This document shows, one piece after another, positions 23,675 through 32,661 of a DNA stretch of 64,000 bases. The notes beneath the pieces are model-generated. The model saw only the letters and a program-made list of their open reading frames with translations. It was not told the origin of the DNA and searched no databases. The DNA lies in NCBI RefSeq assembly GCF_000184745.1, contig NC_014931.1, forward strand, positions 2,170,001 through 2,234,000. Reading direction: 5' to 3'. This DNA comes from Variovorax paradoxus EPS. GTDB lineage: Bacteria > Pseudomonadota > Gammaproteobacteria > Burkholderiales > Burkholderiaceae_C. A program made the position numbers and the translations under genes. Every line of letters begins with the position of its first letter. Position 1 is the stretch's first letter.

Positions 23675-26011
23675 ATGAACATGAACAACAGCACCACCAC
23701 CCCGAGCATCGAGGAAGAGATGGACGCCGATGGCGCACTCACCCTTGAGGAATACCGCCAGTTCATCTACGAGATCGAGCAGCAGCCGCCGTGGCGCGCG
23801 GTGGCAGACAAGGAGCTCGACTATGCCGACGGCAATCAGCTCGACACCGAGCTGCTGCGCGCGCAGAAGGACCTTGGCATTCCGCCGGCGAAGGAGGACC
23901 TGATCGGCCCCGCGCTGCTGGCCATTCAGGGCTACGAGGCCTCGGTGCGCACCGATTGGCGCGTCTCGCCCAACGGACAGCCGGACGGCCAGGACGTCGC
24001 CGACGCCCTGAACTTCCGACTCAACGAGGCTGAGCGTCACTCCAAGGCCGACCAGGCATGCTCGAAGGCATTCCGGCCCCAGGCGGCCGTGGGTCTCGGA
24101 TGGGTGGAGGTCTCGCGCGAGTCGGACCCTTTCAAGTATCCGTACCGGTGCTCCTCCGTGCACCGCAACGAGATTCACTGGGACTTCTACGCCAAGGAGG
24201 ACGACCTGAGCGATGCGCGATACCTGCGCCGAGAGCGCTGGCTGCCGCCAAGCCGCATCGCCAAGGTCTTCCCGAAGCATCGCGAGCTCATTCTCGAATG
24301 CGGTCGACATGGCCAGTCCTGGTGGGTGAACCTGTCTCCCGAAGCGCTCGACGGTGGCAGTTCGACCGGGCTGACGACGGGCGCCTGGGATGCGGCGCGC
24401 GGCTGGACGGTGGCCGAGCACAACTGGTACGACCCGGTCAGCAAGGACATGTGCGTGGCCGAGCTCTGGTATCGGCGCTGGTCCGAGGCGGTGGTGCTGC
24501 GCTCGCCGGACGGCCGCGTGGTGGAGTACGACCGAGACAACGCGGTGCACAACTACTCACTGGCGCGCGGCCTCGTGCGGCCTCAACACGCCGTCATTCC
24601 TCGCGTGCGTCGAAGCTTCTGGCTTGGCCCACACCGCCTGCATGACGGTCCCAGCCCGTACACCCATCGGCACTTTCCCTACGTGCCGTTCTGGGGGTAC
24701 CGCGAGGACGGCACGCGCGTTCCATACGGTCTGGTGCGCGGCATGATCTTCCAGCAGGACCGGCTCAACAGCGGCACCGCGGCGATGACATGGGGCATGA
24801 CTGCCTATCGTGTAGAGCGCACCAAGGGCGCGGTGGCAATGACCGACGAGCAGTTGCGTCGGCAGGTCGGGCGCCGCAACGCCGACATCGTGTTGGACCC
24901 GGCTGCAATGTCGCAGCCAGGCGCCCGGTTCGAGGTGAAGCGCGATGTGCAACTCACCGACCAACAACTGCAGATGCTCAATGACGCGCGAATGGCGCTG
25001 GAGCGCGTGTCGCCGGCGGCTGCCTCGGCGTTCTCCGGCCGGCGCGGTACCGCCACCAGCGGCGTGCAGGAGGATACGCAGGTGGAGCAGGCGAACCAGG
25101 GCCTCGCCCACCTGATGGACAACTTCAAGGCTGCGCGCTCCCAGGTCGGCGAACTGCTGCTGGCGATGATCGTCGAGGACATGGGCCGCGAGCCGCACAC
25201 CGTCGTGATCGAGGGTGACGCCATCACGCCCGATCGCACGATCCTCATCAACAAGCCCGAGACCGATCCGAAGACCGGTGTGGCCTACCTGAGCAACGAC
25301 CTGCAGCGCACGCGCCTGAAGGTCGCGCTCCAGGACGTGCCGAGTAGCCCGAGCTACCAAGGTCAGCAGCTCAACGCAATGAGCGAGGCGGTCAAGAGCC
25401 TGCCCCCGCAGTACCAGGCCGCGGCCATGCCTTTCCTGGCCAGCCTCATGAACGTCCCGTTCAAGCGCGACCTGGTGGAGGCGCTTCGCGCAGCTGGCCA
25501 GCAGGCCTCTTCAGAAGACATCGAGAAGCAGATCCAGGAGCGCGTTGCACAGGAGGTCAAGCTGGCCGGTCACGACCTGAAGGCTCGCGAGCTCGACATG
25601 AAGGAGCGCCTGACCGACGCGCAGATCAAGCAGGTGATGGCGCAGGCAGTGCAGACCGGTGTGCAGGCAGCGTTCGCGGCCATGCAGGGCGGCGCGCAGG
25701 TGGCGCAGATGCCGATGATCGCGCCGATCGCCGACGCCATCATGCAGGGCGCGGGCTACAAGCGGCCCACGCCAGGCGGCGACGATCCCAACTTCCCGAC
25801 GCCGGCGCAGACCGCGGCGATGAACATCAAAGACCCGTACATCCAAGGGCAGGGGGCCGAGCTTGTGGCGCCCGAGGCGCAGGAGGAGGCGGGAGCGGCA
25901 CCGCCACTGCGCGAGAACACCAGCCCGACATTCCCCGCGCGAGCTGGTGAGGGCGGGCAGGGCATGGATGGTATCGAGACGGCGCGCACCACCGACAACG
26001 TGCCAGCGTGA
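23675..26011 (+). CDS. Portal protein (P22-type)
   Basis: A 778-residue dodecameric vertex protein through which DNA is packaged and ejected. The family pattern is strong in the first half (IQGYEASVRTDWRVSPNG, then CSSVHRNEIHWDFYAKEDD, then DARYLRRERWLPPSRIAKVF) and in the wing/stem region around ALERVSPAAASAF. The C-terminal 200 residues are Gln/Ala-rich helix, as in long podovirus portals with a barrel. The size is somewhat above the 725 of P22. It starts nine bases after the terL stop. Two opposite-strand genes interrupt the usual passage to the scaffold gene directly after it. Confidence 0.9.
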   Translation: MNMNNSTTTPSIEEEMDADGALTLEEYRQFIYEIEQQPPWRAVADKELDYADGNQLDTELLRAQKDLGIPPAKEDLIGPALLAIQGYEASVRTDWRVSPNGQPDGQDVADALNFRLNEAERHSKADQACSKAFRPQAAVGLGWVEVSRESDPFKYPYRCSSVHRNEIHWDFYAKEDDLSDARYLRRERWLPPSRIAKVFPKHRELILECGRHGQSWWVNLSPEALDGGSSTGLTTGAWDAARGWTVAEHNWYDPVSKDMCVAELWYRRWSEAVVLRSPDGRVVEYDRDNAVHNYSLARGLVRPQHAVIPRVRRSFWLGPHRLHDGPSPYTHRHFPYVPFWGYREDGTRVPYGLVRGMIFQQDRLNSGTAAMTWGMTAYRVERTKGAVAMTDEQLRRQVGRRNADIVLDPAAMSQPGARFEVKRDVQLTDQQLQMLNDARMALERVSPAAASAFSGRRGTATSGVQEDTQVEQANQGLAHLMDNFKAARSQVGELLLAMIVEDMGREPHTVVIEGDAITPDRTILINKPETDPKTGVAYLSNDLQRTRLKVALQDVPSSPSYQGQQLNAMSEAVKSLPPQYQAAAMPFLASLMNVPFKRDLVEALRAAGQQASSEDIEKQIQERVAQEVKLAGHDLKARELDMKERLTDAQIKQVMAQAVQTGVQAAFAAMQGGAQVAQMPMIAPIADAIMQGAGYKRPTPGGDDPNFPTPAQTAAMNIKDPYIQGQGAELVAPEAQEEAGAAPPLRENTSPTFPARAGEGGQGMDGIETARTTDNVPA

Positions 26012-26015
26012 GTGA

Positions 26016-26681
26016 CTAGGAATCGCCGAGAAGGGAGGTCTTTCGACCCACACCAGGGACACCATCCGAAGGCGGTGGCTTCAGGAAGAACTCGTAGCCT
26101 GGAACGTCTTGCGATGCGTCAAACGCCGTCGCCCATTTTTGTTTGTCAGGGTCGGCTGCGCTGTGAAACATGCCTGCCGCCCACTCGGAAAAGTGGATGA
26201 CCACTTCCTTGGGGCTTGCCTGTGTCAAATCGAAGGTGCCCCCTGCCTTGGTGAAGGCCGAATACATTGCGATCCCTACGATAGCTTGGATGTCATCCTT
26301 TGAGATTTGCACGCGCCTGACATGGGCCATTCGATTGCGAATTGTTCCAAGGGCTCTTAGACCCGGCTTCGCGCCTGATAGGAGGGCGTGGGTGCTCGGA
26401 ATCATCCCGACCTTTTGCTCGTAGCGCAGGCGGAGTTGGTCAAGGTCCAATGCGGGGTGAAGGCGCTGGAGGAACTCTGTGAGGAAAAACTCCACGACTA
26501 GATGCGCGTGCAGCACCTGACCCAATTCTTCCGAGTCCTGTTGCCAAACGGTGTTGAAGGCTGCGCGCCGTCCTTCCACATTCTTCCAAACCGCTTCGTG
26601 TCCTCCGTAGAGCGCGGCGAGTCGAGCAATCGCAATCTCAGCGGGAAGGAACCACGAATCGGGTGGGGTCTGTTCGGTCAT
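26016..26681 (-). CDS. HEPN-like protein, possible effector RNase
   Basis: A 221-residue helical protein on the strand opposite to the head genes. The motif RNRMAH (Arg115-His120) after LRALGTI fits the R-X4-6-H catalytic motif of HEPN-type RNases, in a context like DUF4145/MAE-type members. The preceding helices (ELGQVLHAHLVVEFFLTEFL) fit the HEPN four-helix bundle. It lies 56 bases downstream of the P-loop ATPase gene and is surely co-expressed with it. A toxin or effector controlled by the ATPase is inferred. The call rests on one short motif and predicted helices. Confidence 0.55.
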   Translation of the reverse strand: MTEQTPPDSWFLPAEIAIARLAALYGGHEAVWKNVEGRRAAFNTVWQQDSEELGQVLHAHLVVEFFLTEFLQRLHPALDLDQLRLRYEQKVGMIPSTHALLSGAKPGLRALGTIRNRMAHVRRVQISKDDIQAIVGIAMYSAFTKAGGTFDLTQASPKEVVIHFSEWAAGMFHSAADPDKQKWATAFDASQDVPGYEFFLKPPPSDGVPGVGRKTSLLGDS

Positions 26682-26737
26682 CTTCGGAGCCTAGCAAACA
26701 TCGCCCTCCGGTCCTTGAAGCATCGCGAATTTGCGCG

Positions 26738-28189
26738 CTATTTCTCGAACGCAGCGCCCTGTGTGATTTCCAGACCTGAGCGATACAGCTGAGGGATTTT
26801 CCAACTATCGCCGACGCGCTCCACAAAACCAATGCGCTGAAGATCCTCGACAATCTTGTCCCACTCTGGACCTAGGAGCTTCTTCAGTGTTTCTCCATTG
26901 TGCTCCGCCTTCCCTCGTTGAAATGCGCGGATAGAGGATTCGAGACCTGGGTTCTCCGCAATGAGAGAAGTCCGAACTTTGTCCTGGGACATCTGGTCCA
27001 GACCGGCTTTCACTGCCGCCGGGCTGATCAACGAGTCCGACGCTTCATCACCTCCGCGACTCAAAATGTCGGACTCTTTTCGTGCAGCGTTCGTAACGAG
27101 AGCATGTAGGTCACGTGGAGTGCGAATGCCGTTGCCGTCACGTATACGGTTGAAGATCCACGTCCAGCTATCAGACTGGCGGGAGCCGACTTCGATCTGG
27201 CCCGAAAAGATGGAAAAAAAGCCCGCTTGTCGCAAGTCGGGATCGCGCATATCCACTTGGACCAAACCATACTTTTTTTGGATTGATTCATTAAACATGA
27301 ACCGCTCCATGATCATGGCCAACAGTTGATCACTGTCCCAGGCCATAGGAGGGGAGGTGCGATCAAGGACGTGAGTGAGTTCTCGGAAACCGCCAGTGCG
27401 AGTCACCTGATCGAACAAGTCGGTGCGGAGGAAGAGCTTCAGGCGGACAGTGTCGTAGCCCATGAAGTCCTTGTAGGCGACTAGTAGTGATTTGAGGGCT
27501 GCTTGCTCCAACGCTGGTTCATCCTGAAATGCCGCGTCAAGTCGATCAACCAGAACCCAGCAACGCTGGCTTTGAGCTTTGAGGGCGTCTGAGCACAGGC
27601 GCAACGCCTCGGGAAAATCTACAACTGCGTGCGGCTTATCTGTCCAAATCGCCGGTGGCGCATCTGGAAACTCAGCCATCAGGCCCTCGGCACTGACACT
27701 GAATTTCTCGACATGAAGAAAGCGCAGCAGCGACCAGAAGATTTTCTTGTAGTTGCTTGTTGTACGGAATCGGATGCCAACCTTCTCTGCGTACGCGAGT
27801 GCAGCTTTAGCTTCGGCAGACGACGAACTGGAGAGCGCGTCCAGCACCAGATTCAGGAGATATGTCTTCCAGGCCGCAACAAGTTCGGCTTCACTGAAAG
27901 AGTCTTTCTTGATCTGATCGAAAGCGCGTTTAAACGAGGGCTCCCCGGCGTGCTCAGTCGCAACGTGCAGCAATACGTCCTTGAGCTCGGGGTAGTTTGC
28001 TTGTCCACCAGAAACAACACGCAGCAGAGCCGACTTCCCACTTCCTTTAACGCCGCGGATCAGGTCGTAGCGATCCGTCACGAAGTCGGAGACGGCTACC
28101 GTCGGCACGAAATAGCTGGCTAGATTGCGATCGTTCTCTGCGACCGACTGGCCGAGGTCTAGACGCGCAAGGATCTCGCTGTTCTTCAT
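26738..28189 (-). CDS. P-loop ATPase, Sll1717-like
   Basis: A 483-residue STAND/KAP-like ATPase. Walker A is GVKGSGKS (46-53), preceded by DRYDLIRG, and Walker B is WVLVDRLD (211-218). An arginine-rich segment (KLFLRTDLFDQVTR) and sensor-like DRTSPPMAWD follow; the C-terminal 120 residues read as a winged-helix end (IVEDLQRIGFVERVGDSWKI). The layout matches the Sll1717-type P-loop ATPase family. The start at 28189 follows TTGGAGAAG. Base composition is lower in G+C than the flanking head genes. With the HEPN-like gene it forms a two-gene cassette of the sensor-ATPase plus RNase type, probably an antiphage or addiction module; function is inferred. Confidence 0.78.
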   Translation of the reverse strand: MKNSEILARLDLGQSVAENDRNLASYFVPTVAVSDFVTDRYDLIRGVKGSGKSALLRVVSGGQANYPELKDVLLHVATEHAGEPSFKRAFDQIKKDSFSEAELVAAWKTYLLNLVLDALSSSSSAEAKAALAYAEKVGIRFRTTSNYKKIFWSLLRFLHVEKFSVSAEGLMAEFPDAPPAIWTDKPHAVVDFPEALRLCSDALKAQSQRCWVLVDRLDAAFQDEPALEQAALKSLLVAYKDFMGYDTVRLKLFLRTDLFDQVTRTGGFRELTHVLDRTSPPMAWDSDQLLAMIMERFMFNESIQKKYGLVQVDMRDPDLRQAGFFSIFSGQIEVGSRQSDSWTWIFNRIRDGNGIRTPRDLHALVTNAARKESDILSRGGDEASDSLISPAAVKAGLDQMSQDKVRTSLIAENPGLESSIRAFQRGKAEHNGETLKKLLGPEWDKIVEDLQRIGFVERVGDSWKIPQLYRSGLEITQGAAFEK

Positions 28190-28231
28190 GACTTCTCCAA
28201 GTTTGGAGTGGGATGCTACCGCGTGGCGCAG

Positions 28232-28245
28232 CCCCCTGTAGGGTT
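28232..28245 (+). repeat. Late element copy 2 (before the scaffold gene)
   Basis: Core CCCCCTGTAGGGTT. It lies 42 bases upstream of the divergent ATPase start and marks the resumption of rightward late genes. Unlike the other six copies it has no ATG at 39-41 bases. The next hairpin is 66 bases downstream. Confidence 0.7.
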
Positions 28246-28310
28246 TCCTCTTTGCAGCCCGCTTCTTGAAACTGCCCCTCAAGCACCGCGCGCGAGCGTT
28301 GGGGCGACGT

Positions 28311-28328
28311 CACGGTGGCAACACCGTG
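28311..28328 (+). promoter_or_regulatory. Perfect hairpin in scaffold leader
   Basis: CACGGTG pairs with CACCGTG around a GCAA tetraloop, a stable GNRA-type hairpin. It lies between late element 2 and the scaffold ATG. There is no U-tract, so it is more likely an mRNA-stabilising or translational element than a terminator. Confidence 0.5.
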
Positions 28329-28415
28329 GATTCAAGGCAGATGGCGCGGGCCCACGTGGCTCGCACCGGATTGCTGGCCCCCATTGCGGCCACGGCGATA
28401 TGTGGCGGGACAGGC

Positions 28416-29495
28416 ATGACGACATCCAACGACTTTTTCCAGAACAACGAAATCACTGGCGCACTGACGCCGCAGCAGGCTGCGCAGCTCCTCGAGCTCG
28501 CATCGGGCGATACCAGCTTCGGGCTGGACGACGGTGGCGCGCCCGCGACCACCACTGCTGCAGACGCCGCCGCTTCTACCGAAGCGGGTGCCGCCAACAC
28601 GAACAGCAGCGCAGCCGCTACGGCAGCTTCGCCTGCACCTTCCCCCGCTCCAGCGCCCGCCGCGGCGCCGGCAGCAGCTCCCGCAGCCGAGCTCGATGCG
28701 TCCAACGCCGTCTTGCTCGCGAAGGATGGCAAGCACACCATCCCCTACGAGAAGCTGGTGCAGGCTCGCGAGGGCGAACAGCACTGGAAGGCGCAAGCGG
28801 AGACGGCCCAGCGCCAACTCGCTGACCTGCAAACCCAAGCGCAACAGCGCGCTGAAGCGGGGCAAGCGCCGACGAAGACGGACAACCAGGTGGCGGCTGC
28901 GCAAGCGGCGATCGCCAGCGGGGTGGACCCCGCCCTCTTCGGTGACTTCTCCGAGGAGGCGTTGGCGAAGGGCATCGCGACGCTGGTAGACCAACGCGTG
29001 GAGGAGCGGATCAGCAAGGCGATCGCTCCCCTGCAACAACACCAGCAGCGCAGTGCGCATGACGCGCACTTCGACACCATCTACAAAGCGCACCCCGACG
29101 CGGATTCCGTGGCGGAGAGTGCCGAGCTGAAGGCGTGGATCGCCAGTCAGCCCAGCTACGTGCAGCCCACGCTGCACGAGGTGCTGGCGAAGGGCAGCGC
29201 GCAGAAGGTGGTCGAGCTGTTCAACGACTTCAAGAAGGCCACCGCCGCACCTGCGGCGGCTCCGGCTCCTGGAAAAGGCCAAGCCGCCGTGACCGATCCC
29301 AAGGTCGCGGCGCAAGCCGCCATCGCTGCCGCGGCACCAGCCGTGCCGGCCTCCCTCTCGGACATCCCGGGCGGGCGGGCCGACGCGCTGTCGCCGCACG
29401 AGCGACTGGCGGCTATGGACCCCGTATCGATGGCCGATGCCATGCAAGGCATGTCGCCGGCGCAGATCGATGCGTTCCTGAACCGATCCCTGTGA
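28416..29495 (+). CDS. Head scaffold/assembly protein
   Basis: A 359-residue acidic, Ala/Pro-rich protein located between portal and capsid genes, where short-tailed phages encode the scaffold. After NNEITGALTPQQAAQLLELA there is a long Ala/Pro/Ser linker (about 45-90), a helical core (HWKAQAETAQRQLADLQTQA, DQRVEERISKAIAPLQQHQQ) and a C-terminal segment ending SPAQIDAFLNRSL. No enzymatic motif is present. The start chosen at 28416 gives this composition; codons upstream to 28266 are open but contain leader structure. Scaffold function is from position and composition. Confidence 0.72.
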   Translation: MTTSNDFFQNNEITGALTPQQAAQLLELASGDTSFGLDDGGAPATTTAADAAASTEAGAANTNSSAAATAASPAPSPAPAPAAAPAAAPAAELDASNAVLLAKDGKHTIPYEKLVQAREGEQHWKAQAETAQRQLADLQTQAQQRAEAGQAPTKTDNQVAAAQAAIASGVDPALFGDFSEEALAKGIATLVDQRVEERISKAIAPLQQHQQRSAHDAHFDTIYKAHPDADSVAESAELKAWIASQPSYVQPTLHEVLAKGSAQKVVELFNDFKKATAAPAAAPAPGKGQAAVTDPKVAAQAAIAAAAPAVPASLSDIPGGRADALSPHERLAAMDPVSMADAMQGMSPAQIDAFLNRSL

Positions 29496-29535
29496 GCCGT
29501 CAGGCCCACGCAGCACCACACACAAGGAGGTCTTG

Positions 29536-30825
29536 ATGACCGCAACGAAGACGCAAACCGCGTATGGCGACCCGAAAGCGATGGTCCAGCAAGCAGCTGG
29601 CGTATTCGCCGTCAGCCAGCAACGCAACACCACCATGAACCGGCTGGTCGGCAAGATGCCGAAGCTGGAAGGTGCGATCAGCACGATCAAGAAGCAGTCC
29701 AGCAACCACATGCCGATCGTGCAGGCGCAGGACCTGGGCCAGGGCAAGGGCGACGAGGTGAAGTTCAACCTCATCAACCCGAGCGGCGGTTACCCGATCA
29801 TGGGCAGCGCGTACGCCAAGGGTCGCGGCGTGGGCATCAAGCTGTCCGAAGACCGCCTGCGCGTCAATCAGGCGCGCTTCCCGATCGACATGGGCGATGT
29901 GATGTCGCAGATCCGCAGTCCGGTCGACCTGCGCCGTGTCGGGCGCCCGCTCGCGCAACAGAAGATGGACGACTATCTGGACCAGTCGATCCTGGTCCAC
30001 GCGGCGGGCGCGCGCGGCTTCCACGACAACATCGAGTGGCGTGTGCCGGTCGAGACGCACCCGGCGTTCTCCGAGATCCTGGTCAACCGGGTCAAGGCGC
30101 CGACCAAGAACCGCCACTTCATGGCCAAGGCCGGCGCGATCGACCAGTTCACCGTCAATGCCGGTGAACTCGACATCGCTTCGACCGACCTACTGAAGAT
30201 GGGAACCGTCGATGCAGTTCGCACCTACATCGACCAGATTCCGCTGCCGCCGCCCCCCGTCAAGTTCGACGACGACCAGGCCGCGACCGACAGCCCGATC
30301 CGCGTGATGTTGCTTTCGCCTGCGCAGTACAGCGGCTTCGCTACGGACCCGGCCTTCCGCAACTTCCAGGCGAATGCGGTGGCACGTGCGCGTCTGGCCA
30401 AGGACCACCCGCTGTTCCTGATGGAAGCTGGTCTGTGGGGCGGCATCTTGATGGTCAAGATGCCCAAGCCGATTCGCTTCTACGCCGGCGACACCATCCG
30501 GTACTGCGCTGCCTATGACACCGAGGTGGAGTCGAGTGCCGTCGTGCCGGCCAGCTTCACCACGAAGTTCGCCATCGACCGCGCCATCCTGATGGGCGGC
30601 CAGGGCCTGGCGCAGGCCTTCGGTGCCTCGGAGCACAGTGGCATGCCGTTCTTCTGGAGCGAAGAGAAGGACGACCACGGCGACAAGCTCGAAATCCTGA
30701 TCGGCGCGATCTTGGGCATGTCCAAGGTTCGCTTCGCGATCGACCACGGCGATGAGACCCAGTTCACCGACCACGGTGTGACGGTCCTCGACACGGTGGT
30801 GCCGATCATCAAGCCGCGCGGCTGA
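29536..30825 (+). CDS. Major capsid protein (N4-gp56/DUF4043 type)
   Basis: A 429-residue protein preceded by AAGGAGG. Family marks include the N-terminal AVSQQRNTTMNRLVGKMP, PIVQAQDLGQGKGDEV, YAKGRGVGIKLSEDRLRVNQ and VGRPLAQQKMDDYLDQSILV, with the C-terminal HGVTVLDTVVPIIKPR. These are the pattern of the DUF4043/N4-gp56-type capsid family. It would form the icosahedral shell. The next gene probably encodes its decoration protein. An upstream TTG would add only one residue. Confidence 0.87.
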   Translation: MTATKTQTAYGDPKAMVQQAAGVFAVSQQRNTTMNRLVGKMPKLEGAISTIKKQSSNHMPIVQAQDLGQGKGDEVKFNLINPSGGYPIMGSAYAKGRGVGIKLSEDRLRVNQARFPIDMGDVMSQIRSPVDLRRVGRPLAQQKMDDYLDQSILVHAAGARGFHDNIEWRVPVETHPAFSEILVNRVKAPTKNRHFMAKAGAIDQFTVNAGELDIASTDLLKMGTVDAVRTYIDQIPLPPPPVKFDDDQAATDSPIRVMLLSPAQYSGFATDPAFRNFQANAVARARLAKDHPLFLMEAGLWGGILMVKMPKPIRFYAGDTIRYCAAYDTEVESSAVVPASFTTKFAIDRAILMGGQGLAQAFGASEHSGMPFFWSEEKDDHGDKLEILIGAILGMSKVRFAIDHGDETQFTDHGVTVLDTVVPIIKPRG

Positions 30826-30833
30826 TGACCCAG

Positions 30834-30851
30834 GGCCGGGGCAACCCGGCC
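30834..30851 (+). terminator. Hairpin after the capsid gene
   Basis: GGCCGGG-GCAA-CCCGGCC, a 7-bp stem with a GNRA tetraloop eight bases after the capsid stop. It is followed by a pyrimidine-rich but not U-only tail. It probably stabilises or attenuates the capsid transcript rather than ending it. Confidence 0.5.
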
Positions 30852-30882
30852 TCTCTCCCTTCACCCCATCAAGGAGCCATAC

Positions 30883-31362
30883 ATGGCCAACATCAAACTC
30901 AAGGGACTGGGCATCAACCAGTTCGGCGGCATGGCCGCCTACGGCAACGTCACCACGTTGCGGGCAACGCTCGAAACCGATGCCACCGGTGCCGCTGTCC
31001 GCGCGAATGCGACCACGCCCCTCGGCGTCGGCGACAAGGTGTACCTGCAGAGCCTGCCGGCCGGATTCCGGCTCGAGGACCTGCAATCGATCGTGTCGAC
31101 CGCCATGACCGCGGCGGTGACCGGCTCGATCGGCTTCGAGTACGCCGACGGCGAGGACAGTGCGGAGGTTCCCCAGGACCTTGCCTACTTCGGCGCGGGC
31201 ATCGTTCTCAATGCCGCCGCTCGCCTGCGCACGAGCTCGTCGAAGGCGCCGGTAACGCTGGCGAAGGAAGCCTTTCTGGTGCTGACCCTCGCGGGCGCCG
31301 CCAACGCCAAGGTCAGCCGCGTCGACTTCATCGTCCACGGCGAGCGCCTGGGCGCGAAGTGA
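30883..31362 (+). CDS. Probable capsid decoration (cement) protein
   Basis: A 159-residue beta-rich protein directly downstream of the capsid gene (AAGGAG before the ATG). Strand-turn patterns such as VGDKVYLQSLPAGFRLEDL, GSIGFEYADGED and FLVLTLAGAANAKVSRVDFI suggest a jelly-roll or immunoglobulin-like fold. In the BPP-1 group a jelly-roll cement protein follows the capsid gene. The call is from position and predicted fold, not a recognised motif. Confidence 0.6.
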   Translation: MANIKLKGLGINQFGGMAAYGNVTTLRATLETDATGAAVRANATTPLGVGDKVYLQSLPAGFRLEDLQSIVSTAMTAAVTGSIGFEYADGEDSAEVPQDLAYFGAGIVLNAAARLRTSSSKAPVTLAKEAFLVLTLAGAANAKVSRVDFIVHGERLGAK

Positions 31363-31369
31363 TGTCGAA

Positions 31370-31393
31370 GGGGAAGGCGGCATCGCCTTCCCC
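31370..31393 (+). terminator. Strong hairpin after the decoration gene
   Basis: GGGGAAGGCG (31370-31379) pairs perfectly with CGCCTTCCCC (31384-31393) around GCAT. The 10-bp stem is followed by TGTTCTCTT, a weak U-rich tail. It is likely a terminator or attenuator that lowers expression of the tail genes relative to capsid genes. Confidence 0.65.
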
Positions 31394-31417
31394 TGTTCTC
31401 TTACTCAAGGAGCTCTC

Positions 31418-31990
31418 ATGCCCACCAACACGAATGGCGTGCCCGTGAAGTACATCGGGCGCGAGGACCCGTTCTACGACCGCCTCTATGGTTCGAACCT
31501 CCCGTTCGAGCCCGGCCAGGTGCGCGTCATCACCGACCTGGATCTGGTCGCGAAGTTTCTGCGACACGATGACTGCTTCGAACGAGTCGTGCTCGAGCCT
31601 GTGGTCCCGGCTGCCGCGCCCGTGCTCGCCCCTGCACCCACGCAGTCGCCCGTTGCCCCAACGGGTGAGGGTAGCTCCAGCGAGACCGGTGCCACGTCGC
31701 TGACTTCGGCTGCACCGACGGGCGAGGCGGCCCAGGGTAAGGACGAGTCCACGCAGGTGCCAGAGGACGACACAGAAGCTCGCCTCGCGGCCGCCAAGAA
31801 GCTCGAGGACGAGCAGAAGCTGCTGGAACAGAACCGCCTCGACTTGGTGCAGACGCTGGACTCGATGGACAAAGACGCGCTGCAGAACTTCGCGCGCGAC
31901 AAGTTCCAGCAAACGGTCCCGAAGACCTTGAGCTTGGACAACATGCGCGCGAAAGTCGTCGGGCTGATCGACCAGTTCGGGGTGCAATGA
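31418..31990 (+). CDS. Head-completion-like protein with Pro/Ala linker
   Basis: A 190-residue protein. The N-terminal 60 residues (REDPFYDRLYGSNLPFEPGQ, then VRVITDLDLVAKFLRH) form a small domain. A long Ala/Pro/Thr-rich linker (about 60-115) and a C-terminal charged helix (EDEQKLLEQNRLDLVQTLDS) follow. The layout and position between capsid and adaptor genes suit a head-completion or stopper-associated protein. It overlaps the next gene by four bases. The family is not recognised. Confidence 0.5.
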   Translation: MPTNTNGVPVKYIGREDPFYDRLYGSNLPFEPGQVRVITDLDLVAKFLRHDDCFERVVLEPVVPAAAPVLAPAPTQSPVAPTGEGSSSETGATSLTSAAPTGEAAQGKDESTQVPEDDTEARLAAAKKLEDEQKLLEQNRLDLVQTLDSMDKDALQNFARDKFQQTVPKTLSLDNMRAKVVGLIDQFGVQ

Positions 31991-32661
31991 CCACCGACGA
32001 CCTCATCAAGTCTTTCCGCCTTGAATCGGGAGACCAGGCACGCAGCGAAGGCGGCGGCCAGAGCGATGTGCTCTGGTCCGACGAGGAGATCGCAGGCTGG
32101 CTCACCGAAGCGGAGGAAGAGGCAGCCATCCGCAGGCGGCTTCTGCCCGATGAGGTCTCGATCCCGATCACGGCGCCGACGCGGGCCTATTCATTCACCA
32201 GCTTCTTCGAGATCACCTACGCCGAGTTGGTGCCGGCGGCGGGCGATCGCATCGTCCTGAAGATCGTCAGCCGCGACGCGATGAACCGGATCGACCCGGA
32301 ATGGCGCCGTGCTTCGTGCAAGCCGCGCACCCTGATTCAGGAAGACGTGCGCATCGTGCTGGCCGGCGAGGTCGCAGAGGCCTACTCGCTCTACCTGGAA
32401 GGTTTGCGGCTGCCGAAGAATCCGCTCAGCGCCGATATTCCAACCGCGACGCCGGAGATTGCACCGGTGCACCATCGCTTCCTGGTGCACTGGGCGCTGC
32501 ATCGCGCCTATGGCATCCAGGATGCCGAGGCCTTCGACGCATCGCGCTCCCAGCGCGAGCTGGCCACCTTCGAGCGCTACTTCGGCTTGCGCCCCGATGC
32601 CGACCTTCGCAAGGATGCCCGCGCCGACGAGCCGCACCAAACCATCGTGTGGCGGTTCTGA
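31987..32661 (+). CDS. Head-tail adaptor-like protein
   Basis: A 224-residue protein with a helical N-terminus (DDLIKSFRLESGDQARSEGG, WSDEEIAGWLTEAEEEAAIR), a beta segment (YSFTSFFEITYAELVPA) and a helical C-terminus (HRFLVHWALHRAYGIQDAEA, ELATFERYFGLRPDADLRK). Alternating helices with a DEEI..WL start are typical of ring-forming adaptors that bind under the portal. It follows capsid genes and overlaps the next gene by one base. Assigned by position and fold pattern. Confidence 0.58.
   Translation: MTTDDLIKSFRLESGDQARSEGGGQSDVLWSDEEIAGWLTEAEEEAAIRRRLLPDEVSIPITAPTRAYSFTSFFEITYAELVPAAGDRIVLKIVSRDAMNRIDPEWRRASCKPRTLIQEDVRIVLAGEVAEAYSLYLEGLRLPKNPLSADIPTATPEIAPVHHRFLVHWALHRAYGIQDAEAFDASRSQRELATFERYFGLRPDADLRKDARADEPHQTIVWRF

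Noticed and set aside
28266..28415. N-terminal extension of the scaffold gene to a TTG at 28266
   Set aside because: The added residues are basic and unlike a scaffold start, they include the GNRA hairpin, and 28416 gives a normal acidic N-terminus.
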